64,000 nucleotides of DNA from Monosiga brevicollis MX1 (taxonomy: Eukaryota; Opisthokonta; Choanoflagellata; Craspedida; Salpingoecidae): assembly GCF_000002865.3 (NCBI RefSeq), contig NW_001865045.1, positions 189,573-253,572 of the forward strand, given 5' to 3'. Made by a program: the position numbers and the translations under genes. Of the stretch, positions 10,809 through 23,104 are shown one piece after another. Within the stretch, counting starts at the first letter, position 1. Each line of letters begins with the position of its first letter. The notes beneath the pieces were generated by a model. That model saw only the letters and a program-made list of their open reading frames with translations. It did no database searches and was not told where the DNA came from.

Positions 10809-13800
10809 ATGGGGATGGTTCGGGCCATGGCGGCCCTGCATGGGCCGCCGCTGGTGCGACACGCGGGGGGCTCACCACGCGCCCTGACTCACCAAGCCGC
10901 GACGGCCTCTGCCCGTCACTTTGGCAGCCGTCGCGGCCAAGCCGCGCAAGCCGACGCTGAACCCGTGGCTCGGAAGAACGTGCGTCGCAACATTGCTAAC
11001 ATTCAAATGCTCTCCCCGGGCCCCTGGTTCCACCTCTTTGCACACAACAACCAGCGCATCCCCCCTGCCCCAGCCCATGATCTCCTGGAGCGATATGAGC
11101 ACCACTGTACCGCTAGCTACACGGCCGCCAGCCCCACCAACACGACCAAAGCTACAAATTTGGAAAAGGACGCTGGGACCCCGACCCCGGCCCCGCGGGA
11201 CTGGACTGACGCCCCTCCGAGCCTCAGTGAGCTGCCTCGGGCTGAAGCCCTCTTTGAGATCAAGAAGCATTTGACCAAGTTCAAGCTCTGGGATCGCGTG
11301 GCTGATCCCGTCTACGAGATTCCTAGCCACGCCCAACTGCCACCTCTGGCAACACCACCCGCCAGGACCAACACCACCCCGTCTCAAGCGCATGCCCAAA
11401 CCCCCATTGAAGCCCACTTTGATGCCGCTGCTCACACCGCCGGCACCCCGTACCTCAACCTCATGCGCCAGCTGGCTCAAGCTAAATTTCCCCCCATGCC
11501 CAAGACCTGGGCTTGGCGCACGGGTTGGACGCGTTATGCCCCTGGCGTGCCCCCAGAGGCTGTGGCTGCACCAAGCGGTGATGCCCTCGTTTTTGATGTT
11601 GAAACGTGTGTGCCCGATGGCGAGTTTCCAACTTTGGCCGTTGCCGCAACCTCTGATGCTTGGTACAGTTGGTGCTCCCCGCGCCTGATCGAGGGCAATG
11701 ACCAACCCCATACCCTGATCCCCCTCACCGTGCGTTATCAACCTGCTCACACCGGGCACCTTGCCCTCCCCTTCCAAAGGACCATGAGCCCCCAACGTTC
11801 GTTTCCTGATCCTGATTTGCGCCCTGTGTCCCCTGCGTCCCTCTGCCACCTTCCATAGCCGCCGGATCAAGACCCCGGCTGTCCCCGTGTCGTGGTCGGA
11901 CACTACGTTAGCTACGACCGTGCGCGCGTGCTCGAGGAATATCAACTGGACAACGATGGCACACGTGCGTTTCGCCAACTGGCCAGCCAGACCCTTGGAC
12001 CTGTACCCGACCCATTCCATCCCTTGCACGACCATAGCCACTCAATGTCCACCCTGCGTCTAGGCTGGGTCGATACGGCCTCCCTCCACGTTGCGACCGG
12101 AGGATTCAGCTCTCAACAAGCCATCGAGTGGCAGAAATACCGTAAGCCAAGCGTATCCTTCCAACATAACCTCGCTGCTTGTGCCTGCAGGTTGGGTCTG
12201 ATCATGTTTGCTCCGTTTCTGCCCGTTAGATCGACGTGCTGCTCCACAGGCCGCAGAGGAGGATGACGAACTAGACCTGGATGACGACAACCTCTCTCAC
12301 GCACCTCGCTGGGTGCATGAATCCAGCCCACTCTCACTCGTCGATGTCTATCGGCACACGGTTGACCCCAAGGGCCACGTCGATGCAAAAGGTCCCGACC
12401 CCACACACCTCCCGCCCCTTCTTGCCTTTTTTATTTATCCAGTCTTTTGCGATGCCTCACGGCTTGGCTGCCCGTCTTTGCTGTTACAAAGAGCTCTCCA
12501 AGGAAACGCGAAACATTTTTGTTCAGGTTTGCGCCAGCTACAGGCCCTCCCTCGGCTTGCGTTTGCAATGGCCACCTGATTTTTGTTTCTTGTTTCTTTG
12601 TCGTCTTACTCGACACAGGGCTCACTTGATGATGTTCGAGACGCGTTCCAAGAAGTCACGACATATTGCGCGCGTGATGTACTTGCAACTCTGGCCATCT
12701 ACCAAAAGGTCAATGCCCTGCATCGGTGCCGCTGTAAACGTTGGTCGACTCCAGAGCACGAGGCGCGCGTAAGGATCTGTTCACTCGTGTTACTTATCAA
12801 TTCGACATCTACCCCACGTCTTTACATGAATCCAGATTTTGCCCAAGTTTTTGGCGCACACCGGACACCTAGCCACTTTGGTGGGCATGCTGGAGATGAG
12901 CAAGGTGCGATTTCGCGCACAGGGCCTTTCTTGGCACCCAACCCCGGGCCCTTTGATGCCTCCCAAACTCGCTGCTCATCTTCACCTCGATGTAGATGTA
13001 CCTACCCGTCAATGCCAGCTGGCAGCACTATCTCGACGAATCCGAGCGGGTTTACATTGAGAAGATGCGCCTCGTTAGTTTTTTAGTTCTAATAACAAAC
13101 CGATGACCACATCACCGGTAGCTCAGCAATCTCAATGGATGCACAATCATAGACGCGGCAACATCTGGTGGAGCTGGCCGAGCAAGCAAGCCAACTGGTA
13201 AAGTCTGTCGTTTGGTCACGACGTGGAGCACTAGCCACCTCTGATCCTTGGTACCTTCTGGCCGCATAGACGGAGTCGGGCAAGTGGCTGGAGGATCCCT
13301 GGCTGCGGCACCTGGACTGGACGTTTCAGCCCCAGAAATACACCAAGCAGGTGTGTGACTTGTACTTCGGCTTTCTTTTCGATTCCACGTTTGCCCCGAG
13401 TGATTTTGCCTGCCCCTGGTTCAGCCCTGTGACTCACAGCCGTTTGGCAAATGACTCTTGGACAGGGCCTTCCATACAAGCGCCAGAAGCTGCCGGGGAA
13501 GCCCCAATGGTACAAAGCGTGTTGGGAGGGCAGTACGTGCATGCTCCTTGCCTGGCAAGCTGCCCCATGTCCGTGCCCACACTTCGCCTGACTTACAGCA
13601 ACTTTGAACCCGTGCAGGCAATGACAAAGGGGGCTTGGAAATTGCCCCTGGCAAACGCATTGCACCCCTCCTGCTTCGCTTACAATGGCGAGATCAGGTG
13701 AGGCACACCACGGCCGTGCATGCCCTGCGCGCAGGGGGGAAAAAGTCCGCTTCGCAGTCTCGATCTCCTAACCCGGTCATCACTTGGCCCAGGCTCTCAA

Positions 13801-16399
13801 TGAATCCTATCCGCTTTATTTCCACCCCGTTCATAAATGGGGCTACCTCGTTCCCAAGGGGTCGCACCATGCCCCCTCTGATAAGCGCTATGGCCCGTAT
13901 GAGTGGGAAGCACCCAACGATGCGACACACCTGACGCACAACTACTTTAAGCTACCCAATTCGGTACGATCAAGGTCTCCTCAACGAGCGCCCTGTAGGC
14001 ATCTGCTAACGCTTGGCCAATTTGAGCACACTGTAGCGAGGCCCGGATAGCACATGCGGCAACCCTTTTGGCAAGGACTACCTCAAGTTTATGAAGAATG
14101 GCTTGCTGGTATCAGATGACCCGCAGGTTTGTGGTGCCAACAGCTGATGTTGGCCTTGTCCGTTTCTCCATACCGATTCTTGCCATTGCTGCCTTTTAAA
14201 AAAGAGGGGAAGAGTCACGGCATGCACGGTGATCATTGGTCTGGCATAGGCGCGAGAAGCTTTGGACAACACCTTAGCATGCTCATATTGGGTCTCTGTG
14301 CGAGTCCGTGCCAACAAGCAACTTGTCGTTATGGATGATCGGAGAGAACGGGAGCGCTTTCTGACTCTGAATGGCCGGAGCACACCAAAGCAACTCGACA
14401 GGTACGCTTGGCCTGTATGAACACTGGCTTTTTTGTTTTGTTTTTCGGAGGTCTGACCATAAAAAAAGAAAAGAAAGCGAGAAGAGGAGAAAAGCATGAA
14501 AATGGCAATGAGTGGAAGAACAGACTGCATAAACGCAACCTCATCCCATACCCCTCACTCGGTGAATCACATGCTGCCGCTAGCGATGAACCCATTGGTG
14601 CCATCATACCCATGGTCTTACCTTTTGGGACTGTGACCCGGCGCGCCGTCGAGAAGACGTGGATGACCGGTCTGTTTGTAATTGTCTGTTCTGCTCTGCT
14701 CTGGGCCATCCCTCGCATGCCGCCGCATCCTCACTCCTTTGACTGGTGCCGTTCTTCGTGGTTGGCATGCATGCACTGTCTAGCCTCAAACCCAAAGCCT
14801 CAGCGCATCGGCAGTGAGCTCAAAGCGATGATCCAAGCCCCCCCAGGCTACAAGCTGGTACGACATCTGTGCTTTGCCTCTTGCGTCCTCTGCTTCAGTC
14901 TTGCATTCGGCTTCTCAAGTGTTCATGCCCTCCGTATGCAGGTTGGCGCAGATGTGGATAGTCAGGAGCTTTGGATCGCTTCAGTTATCGGCGACCAGCG
15001 CTTGGGCCGCGAACATGGCGCCACTGCCATGGGATGGATGACTCTGCAAGGGTAGGCTTGACGTAACCTGCCACCCTCACATTTCTTCTTCGCTCAAAGC
15101 TCCTGCCTTTCATTGCATGCCTTTCAACCCGGCGTCTCCTTACAGAACCAAGAATGACGGCACGGACATGCACAGCATGACAGCCAAGATTCTCGGCATC
15201 AATCGTGATGAGGCCAAAATATTCAACTATGGCCGCATCTACGGTGCTGGCAAGGCCTTTGCAGCATCGCTGGTAAATAACCTGACACCCCTGGCCCTGT
15301 TCCGACTGTGGGCGGTGTCGTGAACGTATTCACGCCACTCTGAACTGCGCGTTTTATAGCTTCAAAAGTTTAATCCAACAATCACCGAGCGCGAAGCGCA
15401 AGCCAAGGCCGAGGAACTCTATTTGGAGACCAAGGGCAAGCGTATCGCGGGTGCTCGAGGTGGCTACTTTGATGGCTCTGAAAGTCACATGTTTACCAGT
15501 CTTGAGGACATTGCTACTGCGGTATGACAGCCATAAATGCCCATCCAGATACCTTCTAAAAGCTTCCTCTGACCGCGTTCTTCCCAAACAACCTTACTCT
15601 ATCTTCTGTCTCTGCTTCTTCGTGCCGAGTGCAGGCAACACCACGAACCCCGGTCCTGGGTTTTCAAATCACGGACGGGCTACTCCCTCGCAACGTCGCG
15701 GGTCCCTACGGGCAGAATTCGGTTTGTGACACATGTGCTGCCCAAAGCGCAAGTAGCGTTTGTCGGCCAGAGTTCATGCACCGTTTTCTTTGTGTCTCAA
15801 TGTCACAGTATATGACATCGCGCGTCAACTGGGTGGTCCAATCTTCGGCCGTGGACTTTTTGCACCTGATGATCACTTCCATGGATCACTTTATTCGAAC
15901 CTACGGGCTGCGCGTGCGTACTTGTTTGTCAGCACCATGACTCTCGAACAGCTAGCTGATACTTGATTTCCTGTCACGTGTGATTGCTTGCCGGCCAATG
16001 ACGATGTTCAATGCAGGCGCGACTATGCATCACTATTCACGACGAAATTCGCTACATTGTAGCTGATGAGGACATTGCCCGGTACGTGACAAGCCCCCGA
16101 CTTTGCAGCGGCAGGACCTCACCATGTCACCAGCTCACATGTGATCGCACCTGCGGGTGGGTGCGTGCATCTTTATGAGTAGTGTGGCCTATGCGCTCCA
16201 CTTGACCAACTTGTACGTGCGGAGCATGTTTGCAGCACGCTTGGGCATGTATGATTTGCCTCAGAGCGTCGCCTTTTTCTCGGCCGTGGATGTGGACACG
16301 GTCATGCGCAAGGAGGTCGACCTAACCTGCGTCACGCCCTCTCATCCCGACGTTATCCCGCCAGGCTATCGCTTGGACATACATAAGGTGGGCCTTTGA
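10809..16399 (+). CDS. POLG: Mitochondrial DNA polymerase gamma catalytic subunit
   Basis: Family A polymerase that copies mitochondrial DNA. The N-terminus [20 protein letters not shown] is arginine-rich and lacks acids, like a mitochondrial presequence; ATGs at 10815 and 10827 are alternatives. Landmarks in order: [10 protein letters not shown]; exonuclease motif I FDVETC (about 11598) with [36 protein letters not shown] (about 11892, exo II region); YCARDVLAT (exo III region, about 12665); GMLEMSK and [47 protein letters not shown] (motif A, 14941); [10 protein letters not shown] and [13 protein letters not shown] (motif B, 15200-15250); [19 protein letters not shown] (15813); [11 protein letters not shown] (motif C, 16038); [14 protein letters not shown] (16256). 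The gene has at least 15 short introns; the first joins IPLT to [15 protein letters not shown] in phase 0. The end is uncertain: either the stop at 16397-16399, or splicing at AAG/GTGGGC into a short exon beginning near 16508. Confidence 0.95.
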
Positions 16400-16678
16400 C
16401 CAATGGCTTTCTCGTCTCTCGCATCGGGCTTGTTGACATGCTCGCGACAATAAGGGCATAGCTGCGATGCACCTTGCTCACACAATTTGCACAACTGCGA
16501 CTTGTAGGCGGGGGAAGCGTGCGGCTGGACGCTGCAGAAGCAAACATAATTGTGTGCTTTTTTTTATCTTTTTTTTTTAAAAAAAAAAAAAAAAACTTTC
16601 CATGCAAGGGGAGTGGTAGGACTGAAACGGTCGTTGATTTGAAACAGGAGGGGTGTTGCGAGTTGACTCTGATCCTGA
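16400..16678. other. Convergent 3' ends of POLG and the MPDU1-like gene
   Basis: A 280-bp gap between two converging genes. It holds a T-run followed by an A-run (16558-16596). That sequence could form a weak A/T hairpin and might serve both 3' ends, but no canonical AATAAA is visible. Confidence 0.4.
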
Positions 16679-18226
16679 TTACTTGGTCTTCTTGGTCTTT
16701 GCTTCGGCCTTGCGTGCACCACTGGGGTAGCAGAGAAACTGCGGCGCGACGGTGCGGTTAGCATGAGGCAACATAAATGCGTTTTCTGATCGGCCAGAGC
16801 AAAAAGTCACCAAGGGGGTAAGCTGCACGAGCAATGCTACATACCAAAGCTGCAAGAATGCCATTGAGAGTGACGGCGGTCAGGAAGCTGGTCAACATGA
16901 TCAGATCGTCCACCTGATGCATGACAAGCGAGACGTGAGGCAGACGCAGCATGTATCAGATGTGAGGGGTGACTCGCTCAGGGCGGGCTAGCTGCCCCAT
17001 GCCCAATGACATGGTGCGCACCTCTTGCAGCGTCGTGAAGACGCGAGCAGCCGAGCCGGCAAAATTGAGAAAGCAAGTGATAAAGGACAGTTGACCTGCA
17101 TGCAGGACGAGGTGCCGGAAATCACGTGCCGAATGCCCCAGGTGAATGCAGGAATCAAAGCGTCGAGGCCGCAAGCAAACTACCAAACTACCAAACAATT
17201 TTGAACGTGCTTACCAGTGGTACCGAGACGCAGGATATCCACAATCTGAATGAGACGACCCAGAGAGCTTAGGGGCGTGGCCACAAACTGTTGAAGGTTG
17301 CTGTGCAACTCGCGGGGCACATAGACTACGGAACCGTGGCAAAGCGTAATTTGAGCCAAGTGAGCTTCCAAAAGGGGTCAGGCATGAGGGGCAACGGGGC
17401 GGGCCCTTTAACCGAGCGTGAGATGGCAAGGACCGTACGTGCGGGGTCGATCATCTGGAGGTGGCCCAGGAGACCAGCGACGGCAGTAGCGAAGATGATC
17501 AGAATGGGCGCCATCAAGAGGTGCTGCTTGTTGTAGTGCAGAATCAGAACGACCAGAATCACGAGCTGGATCAAGATAAAAAGGCCCTCGCCCCAAGTGC
17601 TGGTGGTGCATGGAAAATTTGAAAGCAGCAGGGGATGAGAGAACGACCTGGAGCTGGCTGTAGGCTGATTCGCAGACAGCAGCGGTTTTCCATCCAGGCC
17701 GCCAAGACATGGGTTCCAACCTGAAGGGGAGCTCCTCCTTGTAGTTGCGAGTGACGGAGATGGCGTAGACGGTGAGCTCGAGAAGGTGCGAGACAAGGCT
17801 CACGCCCTGTGCAGACTTGGCGCGCAGGATTTTGATAATCTGCGGCACTTTCACTGAGCAGTCACATGTGTGCAGAGGGGTGGAATAAGTCAATGAGCCG
17901 CCGCATCCCACTCGACCCCCAAGTCCCGTCTGGATGATGAGCAGCCGCCTCCCACTCGACTTCCAACCCCTGACTAGATCCTTCACAGCATTGCATTCGG
18001 GGACTGCGAGCGCCGAGCGCCAAAGAGCAAGGGAATGTGGAGCCCAAAGACAAGACTGACCAATGGTGGCACCAACGACAACTCCATAGCCGAGGGCCTT
18101 GCTAAGGGTCAAACGAAGGCATTGCTCATGGAAGATGTCCCCCTGGTTCACGAGGATATCCGCACAGTCGTGGGACACAATCAAAGCCACCACCTTGAAG
18201 ATCAAGCCCAATACAGCCCCCAACAT
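16679..18226 (-). CDS. MPDU1: MPDU1-like PQ-loop membrane protein
   Basis: Homologue of mannose-P-dolichol utilization defect 1, an ER multi-span protein needed for use of dolichol-P-mannose and -glucose in glycan building. I choose the ATG at 18226 because MLGAVLGLIFKVVALIVSHD followed by CADILVNQGDIFHEQCLRLT lines up with the family's N-terminus. Next come LSKALGYGVVVGATI and the first PQ-loop KVPQIIKILRAKSAQGVSLV (about 17850-17790), then STWGEGLFILIQLVILVVLI, HLGHSARDFRHLV, FLNFAGSAARVFTTLQEV (second PQ-loop region, about 17080-17025), VDDLIMLTSFLTAVTLNGIL and a lysine-rich end (KAEAKTKKTK). Several introns interrupt it. The lysine-rich C-terminus fits ER retention. It diverges from THOC7 with about 416 bp between start codons. 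Confidence 0.9.
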
Positions 18227-18282
18227 CTTGACGAGTGTCGCACCGACGCGACTGCCGTTTCCTCTCGCGCACAAACAAAAAA

Positions 18283-18285
<3 letters not shown>

Positions 18286-18318
<33 letters not shown>
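18286..18318 (+). repeat. (GA)n repeat in the MPDU1/THOC7 divergent promoter
   Basis: About 16 GA units lie 60 bp upstream of the MPDU1-like start codon, reading as CT in that gene's direction. The rest of 18227-18642 shows no gene. Confidence 0.9.
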
Positions 18319-18320
<2 letters not shown>

Positions 18321-18642
18321 ACATGCAACGCATGCAACAAAAACTTTATGAAGCAAAACCAGTGGTAATTGTAGTTTTGTTAATGTCTCTTACTATATTA
18401 ATCGATTCTATTATCAAGTTTTACGTAGACGTTGAAGGGATCCTACCAATATGTCGCTGAAAGTGAAGTAAATGAAGTTTCCATCGGATCTAAAGAACAA
18501 GTTATTGCAGTGATTATTCGAGTTGTTGTCGGTGTAGTTTTTCGGGTTTTGCGGTTTCAGACTCAACGTCAAAGTTCGATCGTTCCGAGGCGGCGGAGAG
18601 CGGCAGCTGGGGCGCTTTCTGGCGTGCAAGAAACCAAGGAGC

Positions 18643-20053
18643 ATGAGTGGTGAGAGTCTTATCAACCTCAATCGTTTGTGCGCTTCTTTGATGCTGGCTG
18701 TGATGTCCCTCGCGCCCCGTGCTCACGCACTGTACTCGTAGCAAACGCACATGTTGAGCGCCGGCTCGACTACAACGAGAATGACACGCGCCGCATCAAT
18801 CGCCTCATCCTGCTCTCCATGAAGCTGCAAGGAGAGGATTTGCCGGCCGAGGACCGGTACGACAATGCCTCTTGTTGGCCAAGTCTCGCACAAGCCCAAC
18901 TTCCTGGGTTTGATTGTTTTCCACGTCCCAACTCACGTTATGCTGCCCTTTTTCGCCTCGGGTGGCTCTTGATCTGCAACCCGTCATCTCAGAGCCACCA
19001 CAGTTGCGGAAATGACCGAAGTGCTAGAGGTGCTGCACCACAACTTGAGCAAAGCTGATGCCATGGCGGGCATGTATGATGAGGAAGCCGAGTCCTTTCA
19101 GCAGTTGCGGCAATCTCTCGGTTTGTTGGCCTATGCCCCATGCCTGACTTCCTATCCGTATCGTGGGCGCTGTGGCCATGACCCCAATGCATTACAATAC
19201 TGCTGAACAGAGGCGCGCATTAAGCAAGTGGCTGCCGACACTGAACAAGCACGCGTGGATCTAGCCGGAGCACAACAACTCTTGCGCTACAAACAGGGTC
19301 TGTCAGAACATGCCTTGCCACAAAAACGTTCCAGCGCCCCTGCTCACCGAGTTGCGGCGGCCTTTGCAGAGTATGATCTGCGCGCGCGCGCCGTGGATGA
19401 GCTGCCCTCCCGCGCCAGCACCGAAGAGTATGTCACCATTCTGCTGCCACCAGATCAGATGATTTGACCTATATTTCGCCTCAAACTTATGATGGCTCTC
19501 CTCAGACAAATACAGCGCGTCGAGGCCGAACTGGTCAACCTGTCAACAATCAAGAGCAAGTATGAAACCAAAGTGAGTCAGATCATCATTCTTCCCTGCC
19601 TTGCCCTTCCCATCGTCTCGCTCCCCACCTTCTCTCGATGAATGGCAACTGCTGTTCGTGGACATTGATTTCTGCCACGCTTGTCGCTGACGCTCTTTTT
19701 CCGTAGCTGGCTGAACGCCAGCGGCAGTTTGCCCTCCTTCTGCGCACCGTTCAAGACCTCAAGACTGGTCTTCAAGGTACGCCCTTGTACACCCCACCCA
19801 TGTGGAGCCCAACGCACTACGCGATGCAGTCGACTCATTCTGGCTGTTTGCAGACGATGATCCCGTGGAACCTAGCCCTCCGAGTGGTCCCACCGTGTTT
19901 GGTACGTTGGTGCCCGCCCCAACTAGCGCGCTCATCAAAAACCCCTTGATGCATCTCATGGACATTGACTGGTCCTCATATGCCATCTCGCCTCAATGCT
20001 GCGCAGAGGAGACAACCAACGATGACGTGGGCACCAACGTCGACATGGGCTGA
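18643..20053 (+). CDS. THOC7: THO complex subunit 7
   Basis: Coiled-coil subunit of the THO/TREX complex, which couples transcription to mRNA export in the nucleus. The key signature is RRLDYNENDTRRINRLILL followed by long coiled coil (LEVLHHNLSKADAMAGMYDE, AAFAEYDLRARAVDELPSR) and the family block EAELVNLSTIKSKYETKLAE with RQRQFALLLRTVQDL. The first coding exon is only 7 nt (ATG AGT G, 18643-18649) before a GTGAGA donor; the next exon begins at 18742 and restores the frame as M-S-A-N-A-H-V-E-R-R-L. Further exons join at CGA (18858/18989 area), 19210, 19505, 19707, 19853 and about 20009, where a short acidic tail EETTNDDVGTNVDMG ends at the TGA at 20051. I infer the start from phase, not from transcript data; an upstream start is possible. 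Confidence 0.87.
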
Positions 20054-20245
20054 GCCCGTTGTTGGTCGTGTTGTAGCAAGGCGGATGAACCGAAACCCCC
20101 TCCCACCCTCAAAAATATTCAAGCTGCTGGCATCTTATGTTAGGCGCCGCTAGCACAATCCAATTGTCACGAGGACCCGTTTGACTGAAGATGACACGTT
20201 TCAATTGCTGTGAGGCCATGCTATGGACTGATTGTGTAAGGCACA

Positions 20246-20280
<35 letters not shown>

Positions 20281-20298
20281 GATACACATGCCAGAGCC
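20054..20298. other. Convergent 3' region of THOC7 and P450, with (CA)n
   Basis: A short convergent intergenic stretch. It contains a clean (CA)n tract at about 20246-20278, just past the P450 stop codon. I see no other signal. Confidence 0.6.
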
Positions 20299-23104
20299 TC
20301 AAGCACGCTTCGTAGGGGTGACAAGTAGACCATTCTTGAGGGGCATGGTGAGAGTGACAGTGTAAGTAAACTCCTGGTTGGGCTTGACCTCAAAGTCAAA
20401 GCGTTGCACAAGCATGGCAACCAACAGCTTGGCTTCAATGTAAGCCATGTGCATGCCCAGGCATAGACGTGGACCAGCGTTGAAGGCCGTGTACTGAAAG
20501 TGCGATGGTTCCGTCGTCTGGTTCAGCCAGCGCTCAGGATTGAAGCGTGTCGCATCTTCCCACAAACTGCACGATGGAAGCCATGAACCAAGCAGTAAGT
20601 CTGGCGCATGTTGGAGCAGAAGCATCGACAGTGCGACTCTGACAAACGTACCTTTCCATGCGACCCATAACCCAGGGCAAATAAATGACAATGGTGCCTG
20701 CCTTGATCACCGTCCCGTCCGGCAAAACATCATCCTTAACTGCAACCTTCCCATCCTGAAACACAATACATCATCATTGAGGGAGAGTGAGAGGGAGAGG
20801 AAGGGACAGCAAGACAAAGCAAGGTGGACGGGGATGGCACTACGCCAGCCTTGCTGTCGTAGGTCAGCTTACCTTGGGCACTGATGGATGCAGCCGCAAC
20901 GTCTCCTTTACCACAGCATGGAGGTATGGCATGCCTGGGAGTCGTTTAGGTGTGCAGCATGAATAAAAGAAAACACCTGACGCGCATCGGTGCTGTTTCG
21001 CAGTGGAACAGGCTGGGCATACCCGAATGCACTAGGTCATGCGTCGGCTCGGCCCCGTCAAGCACGGTATCAACCTCCTTCTTCAATCTAGTTGTGATGG
21101 GGTCCAAATGAGCACGTCAGACACGTGTTGTTCCTGCCAGCCGAGTGCACTACCTACTTGGCAAAAACCTCGGGGTGCTGGTGAAGTTCGTAAAACACCC
21201 AAGACAGACAGTTGGCGGTAGTGTCGCGGCCAGCAATGACAAAGCTCATGACAACGTCGCGAAGCCGCTCGTCATCCAAGGGCTTGCCCTGCTCATCCTT
21301 GACGGCCATGAATCGAGAGAGCAAATCCTCGCGATCCGACAAGTCGCCGATTTTCCGACGATCTTGGATGATGCCCTGGGTGTCCATACCAACGGTTCAT
21401 CAGAAAGAGTAACATTCGAGTGGCAAAATACGATAATGCATCGTGCGGCGCGGCGGTGTGAGATGAAGCTCATACGTGCGCAATGCCGTCCAGTTTTTTG
21501 ACGCAACGCCTCAGTTCAATCTCATCCGGGTGGATGAAGTTAAACCAACGCCGAATCTCCCTGTCGACAAAAAAATCATAATAAATACGAGGAACCACGT
21601 TACCACGTTAGATGATAGATGGTTTTTTTTTCTCTGCTCCATCAAGAACATGAAGCAATCGCACTTTTACCCGTGGTGTTGAGAGGAGACAGGTACCTAC
21701 CAGGCGGGATCCAAAACACGTTCCATGATGATGCGCTGGGCAGTATCAAAGTTGACGGCAAATTCGACGCGATCGTTCTCGAAGCAACCAAGATTGACAC
21801 CAAACGCGATTTTGCCAATGCTTTCAAGAGTGTAACGATAAAACAGTTCCTAAGGACATGGACAAAACACCATCATGCCGGGCGGGTGTGCCATCGCCAG
21901 GCGCTTGACATTGCACATGGCCATTCCCTCAAAAATCCCAGACTCGGACTCAAGTGGTACCTGAAGATCAACTACGGTACCAGTGCGGCTGGCTTCGTCC
22001 AGCTTTTGGCACACTAGACGACCATGATCGGAAAATACTCTAAGAATGCGCTCCCAGGGCACGTTCAGCCGCGTGAGGTAGGTGGTGTTCGGCCGGCAAA
22101 CCAGAACATGGGGATCAGGGGCCTCGAAACTGGCATGGGTTTGCATGCAAGGGCAGCGTGTGAAGGATGCATTCGGACGCACTCGGTCATGAACCCACTG
22201 AGCTCGCGGCGCTTGAAGAGGTGCGCCGCGGTTTTGCGCTGGTAAGACCATTCGGGGCCGTCCGCGTTGAAAATGCCCCGGCCCAATAGCTCGGTGAATC
22301 TGTCCCGAAAGAGTCGACCCTGTGGACACATGATCCGTTTGTCGAGGGTGGTTTGAGACGGGCCTTGGCCTCGAAGGACAGGCTTGAGATTGAACAATTG
22401 GACAGAATGAGCCGACCTTGATGTAATTATCAAAGTTGTCCTGAAGGACGTGCTTCACCACCACGGGGTCCAGCACGCAAACGTAAGGCGCTTGACCAAT
22501 GATCTGTGCGCGCACCGTCCAGGCGGAACCATGAGCAGTCATCAGCACCCAGCTAACCAAGGACATGGGGAAGACCTGATGTATTGGGACGGCCCTTGTG
22601 ATTTCCCATTCAACGTGGTGCCTTTGTATTTACAGTATTTACATACCTTGAGCTGCCATGTTTTAAAGTTTGCCGCCTTGGAATTGGCCCAGAACTGCAA
22701 GGGCGAGGGAGAGCATTGCAAGGCAGCGAATGAGCACCAGTGCGCTGATGATCGCACGTTGGGGGCACCTGGTGCGGGCAAGACCATACCCATTCCAGAA
22801 TCTTGGATAAATGCTTCTGAACGAGCAAAGAGTGTCCCAGCAAGGGCACGCAACCAGCAGCCATGCTGCGAATCATGGACGAGGTGAGGATCTGGTGGGG
22901 ATCAAGAGCACCACACATAATCTCCGAGGGAGCATTCGGGACTGACTGAGCATTTGGCGACTCCAGACGCTTCTGCCAGATGTGCAACAGGCCCGCGATG
23001 GCCGCGATCAGCAAGAGGGGAATCAGCATGATCCTGATGGGCGTGTGAGCTTCAAAACCACTAGGATGGACCAGCCCAGCATGCACCACCATTAGCCACA
23101 CCAT
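20299..23104 (-). CDS. Cytochrome P450, CYP86/CYP704-like fatty-acid hydroxylase type
   Basis: A complete microsomal-type P450. The N-terminal anchor is MLIPLLLIAAIAGLLHIWQK, so the start may be 23104 (MVWLMVVHAGL) or the ATG at 23029 directly before the anchor. Motifs in order: VPLLGHSLLVQKHLSKILEW; WSYQRKTAAHLFKRRELSGF (helix C W-x-x-x-R); HPPGMMVFCPCP spans an intron; I-helix FVIAGRDTTANCLSWVFYEL (about 21260-21200); ExxR in KETLRLHPSVPK (about 20910); YLPWVMGRME; and FNPERWL. The heme loop is FNAGPRLCLGMHMAYIEAK (about 20490-20440), with the Cys ligand present. The spacing MGRME-x-WED-A-x-x-FNPERW is typical of the plant/algal CYP86/704/94 group that omega-hydroxylates fatty acids. Substrate assignment is an inference. 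At least eight introns interrupt it. The gene diverges from the DOT1-like gene. Confidence 0.9.

Noticed and set aside
10872-12041. 389-residue minus-strand ORF opposite POLG
   Set aside because: It is a shadow of the GC-rich POLG first exon, which carries clear polymerase motifs on the plus strand.
16558-16596. T-run/A-run considered as an intrinsic terminator
   Set aside because: Eukaryotic polymerase II genes do not end this way, and there is no GC stem; it was kept only as a note on the convergent gap.
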